Source of the DNA: a virus
Direction: 5' to 3' (one strand)
IMG/VR virus record: IMGVR_UViG_3300034082_004166
Span: 1 to 28,766 of that record
Length of the DNA: 28,766 bases
Shown one piece after another: positions 21,085 through 28,660 of the stretch; positions within the stretch are counted from its first letter, which is position 1; every line of letters starts with the position of its first letter. Made by a program: the position numbers and the translations under genes. A model generated the notes under the pieces. That model was not told where the DNA came from and made no database searches. It saw only the letters and a list, made by a program, of their open reading frames with translations.

Positions 21085-21625
21085 GTTTTTTCTTTTTGTG
21101 ATGTTTGGTTCGTGAGTTGCGGTAAGTCTTGCGTGCCTTCTCGCTGCGCATGGCTCGGGAAGGCGGAAGGTTCAGTTGCTGAGTGATGTCAACGCAGCGC
21201 TTCGAGACGGCGGCGCGGGTCACGCCATGGCGCTTGGCGATGCTCGTCATGCTCTCGCCGTTGTAGGCGCTGAGTCCGAGAGCGACGGCCAGGCACTCGA
21301 CGGTGAGCCGGGTGTTGCCTTCCGAGATCAAGTCCGCGACGAAGTGACGGAGCACCTCGATGGCATCGTGATTGATCGTGTCGGTCTGTTCATCATCGCG
21401 ATCGATCAAGGCCGCGATGTCGGGTTCATGGCTGGCCGCAGCTGAGTCAGCCATGTCTTGCTCTGCCGCTCCATTGCCGTGTCGTTGGACGCAGGATTTG
21501 AGCACGCCTAGCTTCTCAGCCTCGCGTCGTTCCTGCGGGGTCATGGACTTCACCCATGCCTCGTATTCGCGCTCATACTGGGCGTCGCGTTGTGATTGCT
21601 TTTTGGCGTAGTCATCGGAGTTCAT
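21053..21625 (-). CDS. Helix-turn-helix protein, sigma region 4-like
   Basis: A 190-residue protein. The N-terminal 60 residues are highly charged, and the middle is acidic. Residues about 120-155 hold LGLSAYNGESMTSIAKRHGV followed by TRAAVSKRCVDI, a clear helix-turn-helix of the sigma-70 region 4 / phage regulator kind. The C-terminus is very basic (KKKKHGH). ATG at 21625 overlaps the upstream stop (CCATGA). It is probably an early DNA-binding regulator. Confidence 0.6.
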   Translation of the reverse strand: MNSDDYAKKQSQRDAQYEREYEAWVKSMTPQERREAEKLGVLKSCVQRHGNGAAEQDMADSAAASHEPDIAALIDRDDEQTDTINHDAIEVLRHFVADLISEGNTRLTVECLAVALGLSAYNGESMTSIAKRHGVTRAAVSKRCVDITQQLNLPPSRAMRSEKARKTYRNSRTKHHKKKKHGHPYQSTKS

Positions 21626-21906
21626 GGCTGACCTCCTTTCCGTCCAGCCCACAAGCCGGTCTTGTGATCGTAGCAAAGCGTTCCCCGTTTCCGAGCACAG
21701 CCAAAGACCTTCTCAGCATCATCAAGGGACACCCCGAAGGACTCGCAGATGTAGCCAAGAACCTGGCTGTTTTTGGGTCGATAGAGCTCTGGTCGATTTG
21801 GCCAATGATCGAGTGGAGGCATGAAGTCCAACTCTGGCCATAGGTGCATGTGCTTCGATGTCCGGGGAATTTTCCGGGTCTTTTTTGACCGATGTCTAGG
21901 GTTCAT
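21622..21906 (-). CDS. Stand-alone copy of the primase C-terminal domain
   Basis: A 94-residue protein starting MNPRHRSKKTRKIPRTSKHM. Its C-terminal half (SQVLGYICESFGVSLDDAEK, then VFGC, LCYDHKTGLWAGR) lines up with the end of the primase-helicase just upstream (SGVLAYISDRI, LKEAQRVFYC, LVFDKATRLWRGR). It is therefore a detached paralogue of that domain. The frame is open further, to an ATG at 22149, but that part crosses dyads and repeats, so I prefer 21906. Confidence 0.6.
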   Translation of the reverse strand: MNPRHRSKKTRKIPRTSKHMHLWPELDFMPPLDHWPNRPELYRPKNSQVLGYICESFGVSLDDAEKVFGCARKRGTLCYDHKTGLWAGRKGGQP

Positions 21907-22138
21907 ATTCACCCGTACGATCTGCGTCAACGATGACAGAAATCGTGCTGTCGCTCTTACTAGCGTAACAGCAAACGCGAATACTGGTTCACCAGTTCGC
22001 GTTGTTATACTACGTATAACTGTCAGGTTCCCAGTAAGGCACCTTACATAGGGAAAATACTTTTCGTTAGATTTGACGGGTTCAAATGGGTTCAAACCAA
22101 TTTGAATCCTAGGTTCAAACCCTAGCATGATGAGGGGT
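21907..22138. promoter_or_regulatory. Dyad- and iteron-rich intergenic region, candidate replication origin
   Basis: This gap behind the primase-helicase gene holds three inverted repeats: AACGCGAAtaCTGG / CCAGTTCGCGTT (21974-22003, two-base bulge), perfect GTTATAC-tac-GTATAAC (22004-22020), and GTAAGG-ca-CCTTAC (22034-22047). Next to them are GGTTCAAA repeats at 22079, 22089, 22112 and 22136 and an inverted TTTGAATCC at 22101. CTAGGTTCAAACCCTAG (22110-22126) alone resembles a tRNA T-arm. Origin, operator or terminator roles are all possible. Confidence 0.55.
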
Positions 22139-24154
22139 TCAAACTGCATAATTGCGCCCCCTCCACAGGCGAGTAGCTTTGTCGAAAACGAGAGGTCCCG
22201 CCTTCATGTTAGCGAAGCAGTAGAAGACGCGTTGTGCCTCCTTGAGAGTGCAGTCACCATCGAGCTCAGCGATGCGATCCGAGATGTAGGCGAGCACACC
22301 GGATTCCTGGGCGATGCGTCCATTCGGCAATGGCGGCATGTTCTCCACGGCCTTGCCATAGCGGTCAGCAGTGCTGCCCATCTTGTAGGTGGCCTTCGCC
22401 TTCTCGCTTTTGGGATTGGCCTGGGGGGCCTTGAGAGCCGCAGGATCAGCGTTGCGGTCGGCGATGAAGATCGACTCGCACCAGCGGACGACAAACGGCT
22501 TCACGGGCGGCAGAGCGCGCAGGGTGAGGTCGATGACATGAGCATCATCTTCCTCGTGCGGCGTCATCGTTAGAATGACGTCGGGGTCACGAGCGAAGAC
22601 ACCCGAGCCACCGATGCGGTCGATGGACTCCTTGCCCGCTTGGTTGCCCTTCGAGAAGTGCGCGCCGAACACGGCCGCAGCTCCGGACTTCGCCGCCAGT
22701 TGCTCGACCTCATTGAGCAGGCTGGCGATGTCGCCGGCGTCGTTCTCATTCCGTGCGCCGAGGCCCTTGTAGATCGGGTCGATCAGGATCAGCGAATACC
22801 CGGTGTCGCGGATGCGCCCGAGGATCTTCGGGATGAGCGCGGAGAAGTCGGTCGCATGCCCCCGCAGGTTCCAGATGTCGAAGCCGGTGAAGTCCTCGAT
22901 CTCCTTCGCCGCTGCAATCCGGGTGATCCGGTATTGGAGCGCGAACGGTGGCAGCTCGAAGTTGAGATACAGGGCGCGACCCAGTCGCGTCGGAAATCCC
23001 CACCACGGCGAGCCCGTGGATACCGAGAGCATGAGGTCGATGAGCGACCAGCTCTTGCGCGCTTTCGACGGGCCACCGAGCACCATCTTCGCTCCCTGAT
23101 GAAGCACACCCTCGACGAGCTGCGGTGGCTCCGGTTCCGGCTGGCCCATGAAGGCATGGCCGGGAAGGATGGGTGGCAGGTCGGAGTTCGAGTGTGCCGC
23201 CTCCCACGCCGTCCACGATTCCGCGCCGAATTCCAGCGCGAGCAATGCCTGGCGACAGACATCCCCATCGACCGTGCGCCAGCCGTCCGGGCAGCGCGAC
23301 AGTCGCGACGGATTCCGGTTTTGCTTGTCCAGGTTGATCCCGGAGAACCATTCCCAGATGATCTCGACCCGGCGCTTGTATTCCTTCTCGTCCGGTGCAT
23401 CGACCCGGATCCAGGCGTGCAGGCTCTTGTTGCCCGAGTCGATCAAGGCCGCGACCGGCATGCCACTGGCGACGACCGCGTGGTATTGCTCCTCCTTCGG
23501 GATCAACTTCCCAGTCTCATCGCGATCGAACTCGACGAGCACATGGCGGAATGCGGTCACATCCTCGTTCTTCGCGCCGCCCTTGGTCATCGGGTTGATG
23601 CGCAGGAACAACCCGAGCTTGGTGCCGAAGACACGGTCCACGCCGCCCTTTGCCGCCACCTTGGATTTCCATTCGGCTGCCGTGAGCGTGACACCACGGC
23701 GCGGGACGATTTCGCCCTCTTCGTTCTCCGCCGCCGGTGCGATGGCGACGAATTCATCTGGCTGGAAACACTTGTCGATGAGCCTGACAAAGCCGTCGTC
23801 GATGGTGACTGGCAGAGCCATGGTGGATCGCTCGCGGTGGACCGGAGCGGGCGTGAAACGACGCGGTGCAGGTGATGGTGCGGTGGGCATTGGCCCGGAT
23901 GCTCCGAGCGGTTCCCTGGAGGTCCGTGCATAGACCGAGCGGATGGTCGTTCGCGCTTCGGATTCGGTGAGCCCGTCGGCCAGCGCACGGGCAAGAAGTT
24001 GACCTTCCGTTTCCTCCAGTGGATGGCCGGCATCACGGAACTGACAGGTCGCATCAAAGAGTTCGGCATTGCGCATTCCCTCGGCAGCCCCGCGTTGCAG
24101 GTAGTCGAGTGTGCGCTTGGGCAGTGATAGCCCGGTGGATCGGTATTTCGGCAT
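22139..24154 (-). CDS. Primase-helicase (AEP-like primase plus RepA-type RecA-fold ATPase)
   Basis: A 671-residue replication protein. Residues 1-80 are helical. Residues about 120-310 look like an archaeo-eukaryotic primase: VLVEFDRDE (206-213, metal acidic residues), DSGNKSLHAWIRVD (239-252, His247), and NRNPSRLSRCPDG (279-291). Residues about 345-600 are a RecA-like hexameric helicase ATPase: Walker A GGPSKARKSWS (360-370) and Walker B LILIDP (455-460), followed by FGAHFSKG. The last ~60 residues form a small domain repeated in the neighbouring 94-residue gene. It would prime and unwind phage DNA. Confidence 0.85.
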   Translation of the reverse strand: MPKYRSTGLSLPKRTLDYLQRGAAEGMRNAELFDATCQFRDAGHPLEETEGQLLARALADGLTESEARTTIRSVYARTSREPLGASGPMPTAPSPAPRRFTPAPVHRERSTMALPVTIDDGFVRLIDKCFQPDEFVAIAPAAENEEGEIVPRRGVTLTAAEWKSKVAAKGGVDRVFGTKLGLFLRINPMTKGGAKNEDVTAFRHVLVEFDRDETGKLIPKEEQYHAVVASGMPVAALIDSGNKSLHAWIRVDAPDEKEYKRRVEIIWEWFSGINLDKQNRNPSRLSRCPDGWRTVDGDVCRQALLALEFGAESWTAWEAAHSNSDLPPILPGHAFMGQPEPEPPQLVEGVLHQGAKMVLGGPSKARKSWSLIDLMLSVSTGSPWWGFPTRLGRALYLNFELPPFALQYRITRIAAAKEIEDFTGFDIWNLRGHATDFSALIPKILGRIRDTGYSLILIDPIYKGLGARNENDAGDIASLLNEVEQLAAKSGAAAVFGAHFSKGNQAGKESIDRIGGSGVFARDPDVILTMTPHEEDDAHVIDLTLRALPPVKPFVVRWCESIFIADRNADPAALKAPQANPKSEKAKATYKMGSTADRYGKAVENMPPLPNGRIAQESGVLAYISDRIAELDGDCTLKEAQRVFYCFANMKAGPLVFDKATRLWRGRNYAV

Positions 24155-24169
24155 CTTGTGGGTGAGTGG

Positions 24170-25672
24170 TCAGTGGTTGGCAAATTGAGCATTGAGGAAT
24201 TGTTGGGCTTCCTCGAACGAGGCGGTTTCCGGGCGACCATGGCCGTGGCGGCGCATCATCCGGACTTGTTTCGGTGTCGCTAGGCCGTGCTTTCGGCGCG
24301 TGATCAGGCGGTCGAGGATCAGCGAGGCGTGCCCTTTGCTCAGGACGCCCAGGGTATCGAGGCCGAACTTCTGCAGCACAGCGAGCTGCTTGGAAGTGGG
24401 CGACTGCGCCTGCCACGCCATGGTCGGAACGTATTCCGCCAGCGAGGCCTCGTTGAGCGTGACGGCAAGCTCCAAGGGATCGAGCACGCTGCCGCGCCGG
24501 GTCCGGTTCTGGCTGAGTCGCTCGGTGAGCGAGCGCGTGCGATCGGCATTCACTTCCTCGCGGGCTTCTTCGAGGTCCCCTTCACCACCGAGTTTTTCCG
24601 TGATGGCCTTCGCATCTGCTTCATCTTCGGCGATCAGGTTTGCTGGTCGCATCAGGCTGTGCTCTTCGGCCTGCCAGAGAAAATCGAGAACGAGCAAGTG
24701 GTCCTTGCCGCCATGCATACGCGTGCCGCGACCGATGATCTGCGAATAGAGCGCACGCACCTTCGTCGGCCGCAGGCAAACCACACAGTCAATGCTTGGT
24801 TCGTCATAGCCTTCGGTGAGCAACATCGCGTTGGTCAACACGCGGATCTCATCCTTGCGGAATCGCTCCAACGTCGCCTGGCGCTCGTTGCTCTGGCCGT
24901 CGATGTGCTCGGCTAACAACCCACGCTCGCGGCAGATTTCCGCGAAGCGTTTCGACACCGCGATGAGCGGCAGGAACACGAGCGTCTTGCGATGACGGTG
25001 TTCGACCAGCACGTCGACGATCTGTTCGAGATACGGCTCCAGCGCATGACCGAGGTCGTCCGCATTGAAATCACCCGCCGTCGTGCGCACGCTCCGGAGA
25101 TCCATGCCGAGCGGCACGGTCTTGACCTTGATTGGCGCGAGCCATCCTTGCTGAATCAAATCAAGCAGGCTGATTTCGCAGGCGATGTTCTCGAAGTAGC
25201 GGCCGAGGTTCTTTTTGTCTCCTCTGTCAGGAGTTGCCGTGACGCCTAACACTTTCGCGTGATCATGGAAATGACCGAGCGTGTTGAGGTAGCTGTCAGC
25301 GAGCGCGTGATGCGCTTCATCGACGACCACGAGGCCGAAGTGATCCCGCGGCCATCGCTCACGACGTTTTTCACGCATGAGCGTCTGCACCGAGGCAACG
25401 ACCACGGGCGCATCGAGCGACGCGCGATCGTCGCCCATCTCCACCTGGGCTTCAAGACCAGTAGAACTGCGGAGCTTGTCCACAGCTTGGGTGATGAGTT
25501 CCTCACGGTGAGCGAGGATCAACGTACGCCTAGGCTGGTAATCCTGAGCCAAGCGGCTGAACAGGATGGTCTTACCGCCACCGGTTGGGAGCACACCGAG
25601 CTGGCGGTCGAAGTCCTCAAATCCCTTGTGGATGTCCAACCGGGCTTTCATCTGATAGGCGCGGAGGCCCAT
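24170..25672 (-). CDS. SF2 DEAD/DEAH-box helicase
   Basis: A 500-residue helicase: LRAYQMKA near the N-terminus, Walker A PTGGGKT (29-35), DEAH box VVVDEAHHA (115-123), motif III VTATP (144-148), and motif VI QIIGRGTRM (about 325-333). It resembles phage recombination and replication helicases related to UvsW/RadD. C-terminal residues 350-500 carry an extra helical region. The ATG at 25672 is 4 nt after the SSB stop; a longer frame to 25759 overlaps SSB. Confidence 0.88.
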   Translation of the reverse strand: MGLRAYQMKARLDIHKGFEDFDRQLGVLPTGGGKTILFSRLAQDYQPRRTLILAHREELITQAVDKLRSSTGLEAQVEMGDDRASLDAPVVVASVQTLMREKRRERWPRDHFGLVVVDEAHHALADSYLNTLGHFHDHAKVLGVTATPDRGDKKNLGRYFENIACEISLLDLIQQGWLAPIKVKTVPLGMDLRSVRTTAGDFNADDLGHALEPYLEQIVDVLVEHRHRKTLVFLPLIAVSKRFAEICRERGLLAEHIDGQSNERQATLERFRKDEIRVLTNAMLLTEGYDEPSIDCVVCLRPTKVRALYSQIIGRGTRMHGGKDHLLVLDFLWQAEEHSLMRPANLIAEDEADAKAITEKLGGEGDLEEAREEVNADRTRSLTERLSQNRTRRGSVLDPLELAVTLNEASLAEYVPTMAWQAQSPTSKQLAVLQKFGLDTLGVLSKGHASLILDRLITRRKHGLATPKQVRMMRRHGHGRPETASFEEAQQFLNAQFANH

Positions 25673-25676
25673 TTTC

Positions 25677-26120
25677 TCAGAATGGTTCGTTGTCACTACG
25701 GCGTGCGGGTTGGGGTTTGGTTGCTGGTTTTGCGGCGGACTTCGGTGAGGCAGACTCACCGGGCTTGTCAGGCAGCCACGCGGTGACCTTGTTGCGCTTC
25801 TTGCCGTTGTATTCCTCGACGCTGAGGCGGGCCTTGCCGGTACGACCGATCAGGTCGTCAGCGGTGATTTCGACGTCCTCTTCTGGTGAAACCACTTCAC
25901 CAATGGCGGCGCGGAAGCTGTCGATTTTCCAGAACGCATTCGGGATGAATACGAGGAAGTCGTAGAGGTAACTGCCGGGCGATGTCCGGAGCTTGAGTTC
26001 GATCATCTCGTGACCGGTCTTGGAAACCGTCTCGATGGCGTCGATGACTTCGACTTGATAGTCGCCAGGATCAACAAAATCAGGGCGTTCGGTAGGAGTG
26101 GATGCAGTGTATGATGGCAT
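25677..26120 (-). CDS. Single-stranded DNA-binding protein (DUF669-like) with SSB-type tail
   Basis: A 147-residue protein. Residues 14-115 form a beta-rich OB-like domain (PGDYQVEVIDAIETVSKTGH, ELKLRTSPGSYLYDFLVFIP, GRTGKARLSVEEYNGKKRNK). This is followed by an Ala/Pro/Lys linker and the C-terminal tip SDNEPF, like the DxxPF tip by which SSB recruits partners. It lies between the nuclease and the helicase, as expected. The leader is G-free (CCAAAACCAAACCAAACTAAC). Confidence 0.75.
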   Translation of the reverse strand: MPSYTASTPTERPDFVDPGDYQVEVIDAIETVSKTGHEMIELKLRTSPGSYLYDFLVFIPNAFWKIDSFRAAIGEVVSPEEDVEITADDLIGRTGKARLSVEEYNGKKRNKVTAWLPDKPGESASPKSAAKPATKPQPARRSDNEPF

Positions 26121-26124
26121 AATG

Positions 26125-27126
26125 TTAGTTTGGTTTGGTTTTGGATTGTTTGAGGTAGGTGGAGGGCGCGGCGTGCTTCACCGCTTCTTCCGGGAATGGT
26201 TTTTCGCTGGGCATGCGCTGGCTCCACAGGTCGCGGAACTTGGCAGCTGATAGATTGCCGTAGGCATTGAGCACGGGGCCGAATCCGATGCGCTGGATGT
26301 GGTGGCCGACGGTTTCGCAATCGACGAACTCGCTGCCCTTGCGCGTGACGAGCTTCCAGCCAGGGACTTCGCCGCCGGTCTTGATGCGCTCGGTGGCAAT
26401 CTTCTTGGCGCGGTCACGGAAGTCTTCGACCACTGCGCTGGCTGCGAGAAATCGTCCGAGCTTTTCCGGATCAGCGAGCACGGCATCGAAATCGAAGTCG
26501 GGTTCCGTGACGGTCAGTGTCTCGCCGACCATCGCCAGACGTGCCGGACAGGTATCCGCCTTGGCGCACCACGAGCAGTATTCGCAGACGTTGGGCTTCT
26601 TCGCCGGATCGTTGAACGACTTGACGACCTGATCGACGATGGCGTGTGCCTCCTCGTAGGTGAACTTGTGCGTCTCTATCTCGCGCTGGTCGCAGAAGAG
26701 CAGGTGCGCCGTCCACGACGAGGCGAAGTGCGCGCCCATGAGTCCCAGCGCGTAGGCCGCCATCTGTTCGCGGTAGTTCCGCCTTGCACCGGTCTTCAGA
26801 TCGAAGTGAGTGAACTTCATCGGAACAATGGCATCCGCCGTGCCGGTGAGATTGAGGATCTTCACCCGGCAGTCGTCCTCGCGGGCAAGCACTCGCTCGC
26901 GGCCCGACATCGCTCGGACCATAGAGACCGACCAGTTAACTGCAGCGATTTCATCGGCAGTGAGTTTGTTGGCGAGGACGAAGCGTTCTTCGAGGCCGAG
27001 CAGTTCGGCGCGGAATGCGTTGTCTAGCAGTGTGCCACGCTCGGCGGCGGGGCCGGCCACGGGATTGCTCTCGTAGCAGGGGCACACGGCAAGCTTCGGC
27101 AGATTGGATGGACGAAGGGCGCTCAC
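26125..27126 (-). CDS. Cas4/RecB-like PD-(D/E)XK exonuclease (DUF2800-like)
   Basis: A 333-residue nuclease: GTADAIV (95-101, Asp98), FDLKTGA (108-114, Asp109 and Lys111), and QMAAYALG (121-128), the RecB-type motif series. Cysteines CEYCSWC and DTC (181-193), with CPC near residue 15, suggest an iron-sulfur cluster as in Cas4/AddB. It would generate 3' ends for annealing-type recombination. GTG at 27126 is chosen, with GGGGGAG upstream and an overlap of the ATPase stop; an ATG at 27153 would add nine residues. Confidence 0.8.
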   Translation of the reverse strand: MSALRPSNLPKLAVCPCYESNPVAGPAAERGTLLDNAFRAELLGLEERFVLANKLTADEIAAVNWSVSMVRAMSGRERVLAREDDCRVKILNLTGTADAIVPMKFTHFDLKTGARRNYREQMAAYALGLMGAHFASSWTAHLLFCDQREIETHKFTYEEAHAIVDQVVKSFNDPAKKPNVCEYCSWCAKADTCPARLAMVGETLTVTEPDFDFDAVLADPEKLGRFLAASAVVEDFRDRAKKIATERIKTGGEVPGWKLVTRKGSEFVDCETVGHHIQRIGFGPVLNAYGNLSAAKFRDLWSQRMPSEKPFPEEAVKHAAPSTYLKQSKTKPN

Positions 27127-28142
27127 GCTGTCTCCCCCTTCCCTTTCACCCATTCCGCCACAGCAGCGACGAAACGATCAGGCTCACTGAGCATCCGAGC
27201 GGCGTATGCCGGTTCCAGGTTGTCGATGGATTCTAGCGAACCTTCCTGCGTGTAGCTCAACTGGCCGCGTGCTACCAAGAAATCGACCACGTTGGCCATG
27301 TCGGCCTTGTGCTGGAATGCGGCGAAAACGCGGTCGGTCAACGACGCTGCCGGTTCTGCTGGTTCCGGCTTTGCAGCGACGGTGCCAACCGACTCGGCGG
27401 CCGCCCCGAAAACAGGAGTCAAGGCATCAGCGTTGAACGGAAGTTTGTCCGGGAGGCCATGGCGGTTTTTCGCGTCATAGGCTGCCGTATGGGTAGCGAA
27501 GAGCACCCGCTCCTTGCCGCCGACACCGCGCATCTTGCCGTTGTCCTTTTCAGCGATCTTGGTGACATAGTTCGCGAACAGCACCACGTCGGCCCATTCC
27601 TTGAGCAGCGGCGCGACCGACTTGCTCAGTTTCAGTTCGAAGCGGTCGTAGCTGCCCGCCTGATCGGGAGCCTCGAATTTCTTGACCGTGGAGTGAGCCA
27701 GGAACACGACGTGCATCCCGCGGGCAAGCAGCGCATCGAGCGAGCTGAGGAACCGGGCAAATTCTTCGGTGAGTATGACCCATCCTTTGCCGTAGCCAAA
27801 ATCCTCGATAGAGTCTTTGTTGGATTTCCGGCATAGGTGTTCGGCCAAGCGTTTTTCCAACCAGTCCGCCGTGTCGATGACCAGCGTCTTGAACGGATGA
27901 TCCGCCTTCACGAGTTGGGTGACGGCAGCGGTGATTTCCTCCCAAGTCGTCACCGCATCGAAGCGGGCGACATCGAGGTGGTGGGTGCCGCCTTCGGTGT
28001 CGAGGAAGACGGGTTCTGGTGCCTGACCAGCCAGCGTCGATTTGCCGACGCCTTCGGGTCCGTAGATGACGACCTTTTGTGGTCGGACGATTTTCCCTCG
28101 GCGGATCGCCAAGGCTGGTTTGGTAGTGGATGTCGTTTCCAT
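27123..28142 (-). CDS. Sak4-like RecA-fold ATPase (AAA_24 family)
   Basis: A 339-residue ATPase: Walker A YGPEGVGKST (27-36), DTEGG (48-52), Walker B TLVIDTADWLE (86-96), and VVFLAHSTVKKF. This is the pattern of phage Sak4/AAA_24 recombination proteins that work with SSB and an exonuclease, both encoded next. The C-terminus adds a linker (GVGG, then AAAKPEP-type residues) and a helical tail. ATG at 28142 is preferred; the frame is open to 28178. It is the first early gene after the repeat-rich control region. Confidence 0.85.
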   Translation of the reverse strand: METTSTTKPALAIRRGKIVRPQKVVIYGPEGVGKSTLAGQAPEPVFLDTEGGTHHLDVARFDAVTTWEEITAAVTQLVKADHPFKTLVIDTADWLEKRLAEHLCRKSNKDSIEDFGYGKGWVILTEEFARFLSSLDALLARGMHVVFLAHSTVKKFEAPDQAGSYDRFELKLSKSVAPLLKEWADVVLFANYVTKIAEKDNGKMRGVGGKERVLFATHTAAYDAKNRHGLPDKLPFNADALTPVFGAAAESVGTVAAKPEPAEPAASLTDRVFAAFQHKADMANVVDFLVARGQLSYTQEGSLESIDNLEPAYAARMLSEPDRFVAAVAEWVKGKGETA

Positions 28143-28187
28143 GATGTGAATCGGGCGGAGTCTCTTTGTCCGCCTCACCCCGATGTG

Positions 28188-28199
28188 CGGACATGTCCG
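28188..28199. promoter_or_regulatory. Palindromic operator candidate CGGACATGTCCG
   Basis: A perfect 12-bp palindrome 46 bp upstream of the Sak4 ATG, continuing on one side as TGTCCGAT. It shares its core with the 16-bp palindrome at 28284-28299. Its position in the early promoter region suggests a repressor site. Confidence 0.6.
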
Positions 28200-28283
28200 A
28201 TAAAGTCCGAAAATTCCGCTCTCAACCGCCCAGAACCATTGATCTACCGTGGAAAAATATTTTCATTTTTTTCTCCAGCACCC

Positions 28284-28299
28284 ATCGGACATGTCCGAT
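28284..28299. promoter_or_regulatory. Perfect 16-bp palindrome ATCGGACATGTCCGAT
   Basis: Two inverted TGTCCGAT half-sites with no spacer beyond the CATG centre. It bounds an AT-rich stretch (28253-28275) on one side and opens the half-site array on the other. Confidence 0.7.
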
Positions 28300-28533
28300 A
28301 GGCGCCCTAAAACTGTCCGATGATATGTCCGATAGCCCCGAAAAACTGTCCGATAGCCCGAAAAACTGTCCGATGATATATCCGATGGCTTGCGAGATAT
28401 GTCCGATGGCTTGCGAGATATGTCCGATAGCCTGCGAGATATGTCCGATGGCCTGCGAGATATGTCCGATAGCCTGCGAGATATGTCCGATAGCCTGCGA
28501 GAAATGTCCGATAGCCTGCGAGATATGTCCGAT
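28292..28533 (+). repeat. Directional array of TGTCCGAT half-sites (iterons)
   Basis: Exact copies start at 28292, 28314, 28326, 28347, 28367, 28400, 28421, 28442, 28463, 28484, 28505 and 28526, with a variant TATCCGAT at 28379. From 28379 to 28526 the spacing is exactly 21 bp, or two helical turns, and the filler (GGCTTGCGAGATA or AGCCTGCGAGATA) is also conserved. From 28292 to 28379 spacing is 22, 12, 21, 20, 12. It could be a replication origin, a centromere-like site or a cooperative operator. Confidence 0.9.
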
Positions 28534-28660
28534 GATCCGCAAAATCTTTCGCAGTTCTTAATCATCGTCTCCTCCGCTACGGCTTGATTTTTCGACGTTT
28601 GGCAATTCTTTCTTGATGACCTTCATTGATACTGTTCACTTGAACTAAATTCTCTCGCTT
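28534..28660. other. Non-coding stretch between array and right-edge ORF
   Basis: No gene or repeat is visible. It is AT-rich towards the right (TTCATTGATACTGTTCACTTGAACTAAATT, split here as TTCATTGATACTG and TTCACTTGAACTAAATT) and could hold a promoter for the plus-strand frame at 28661, but no convincing -35/-10 pair was found. Confidence 0.4.

Noticed and set aside
21183-21193. Another minus-strand TTGACA
   Set aside because: It lies inside the HTH gene coding region and has no plausible start codon at 13-17 nt.
22110-22126. tRNA T-arm-like CTAGGTTCAAACCCTAG
   Set aside because: No acceptor or anticodon arm can be built around it, so it is treated as part of the GGTTCAAA repeats.
21907-22149. 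N-terminal extension of the small primase-domain gene to ATG 22149
   Set aside because: The extension is translated iterons and hairpins (repeated FEP) with no similarity to the domain; the ATG at 21906 fits better.
22640-23875. A 411-codon plus-strand open frame
   Set aside because: It lies wholly within the primase-helicase gene on the other strand, has no recognisable motif, and is typical of GC-rich shadow frames.
28379-28533. CRISPR array
   Set aside because: The unit is only 21 bp, the would-be spacers (13 bp) are nearly identical to each other, and no cas genes are present.
28166-28565. Open frames on both strands giving repeated peptides such as DMSDSL and SDISRRL
   Set aside because: They are produced by translating the 21-bp repeat array; several frames are open at once because 21 is a multiple of three.
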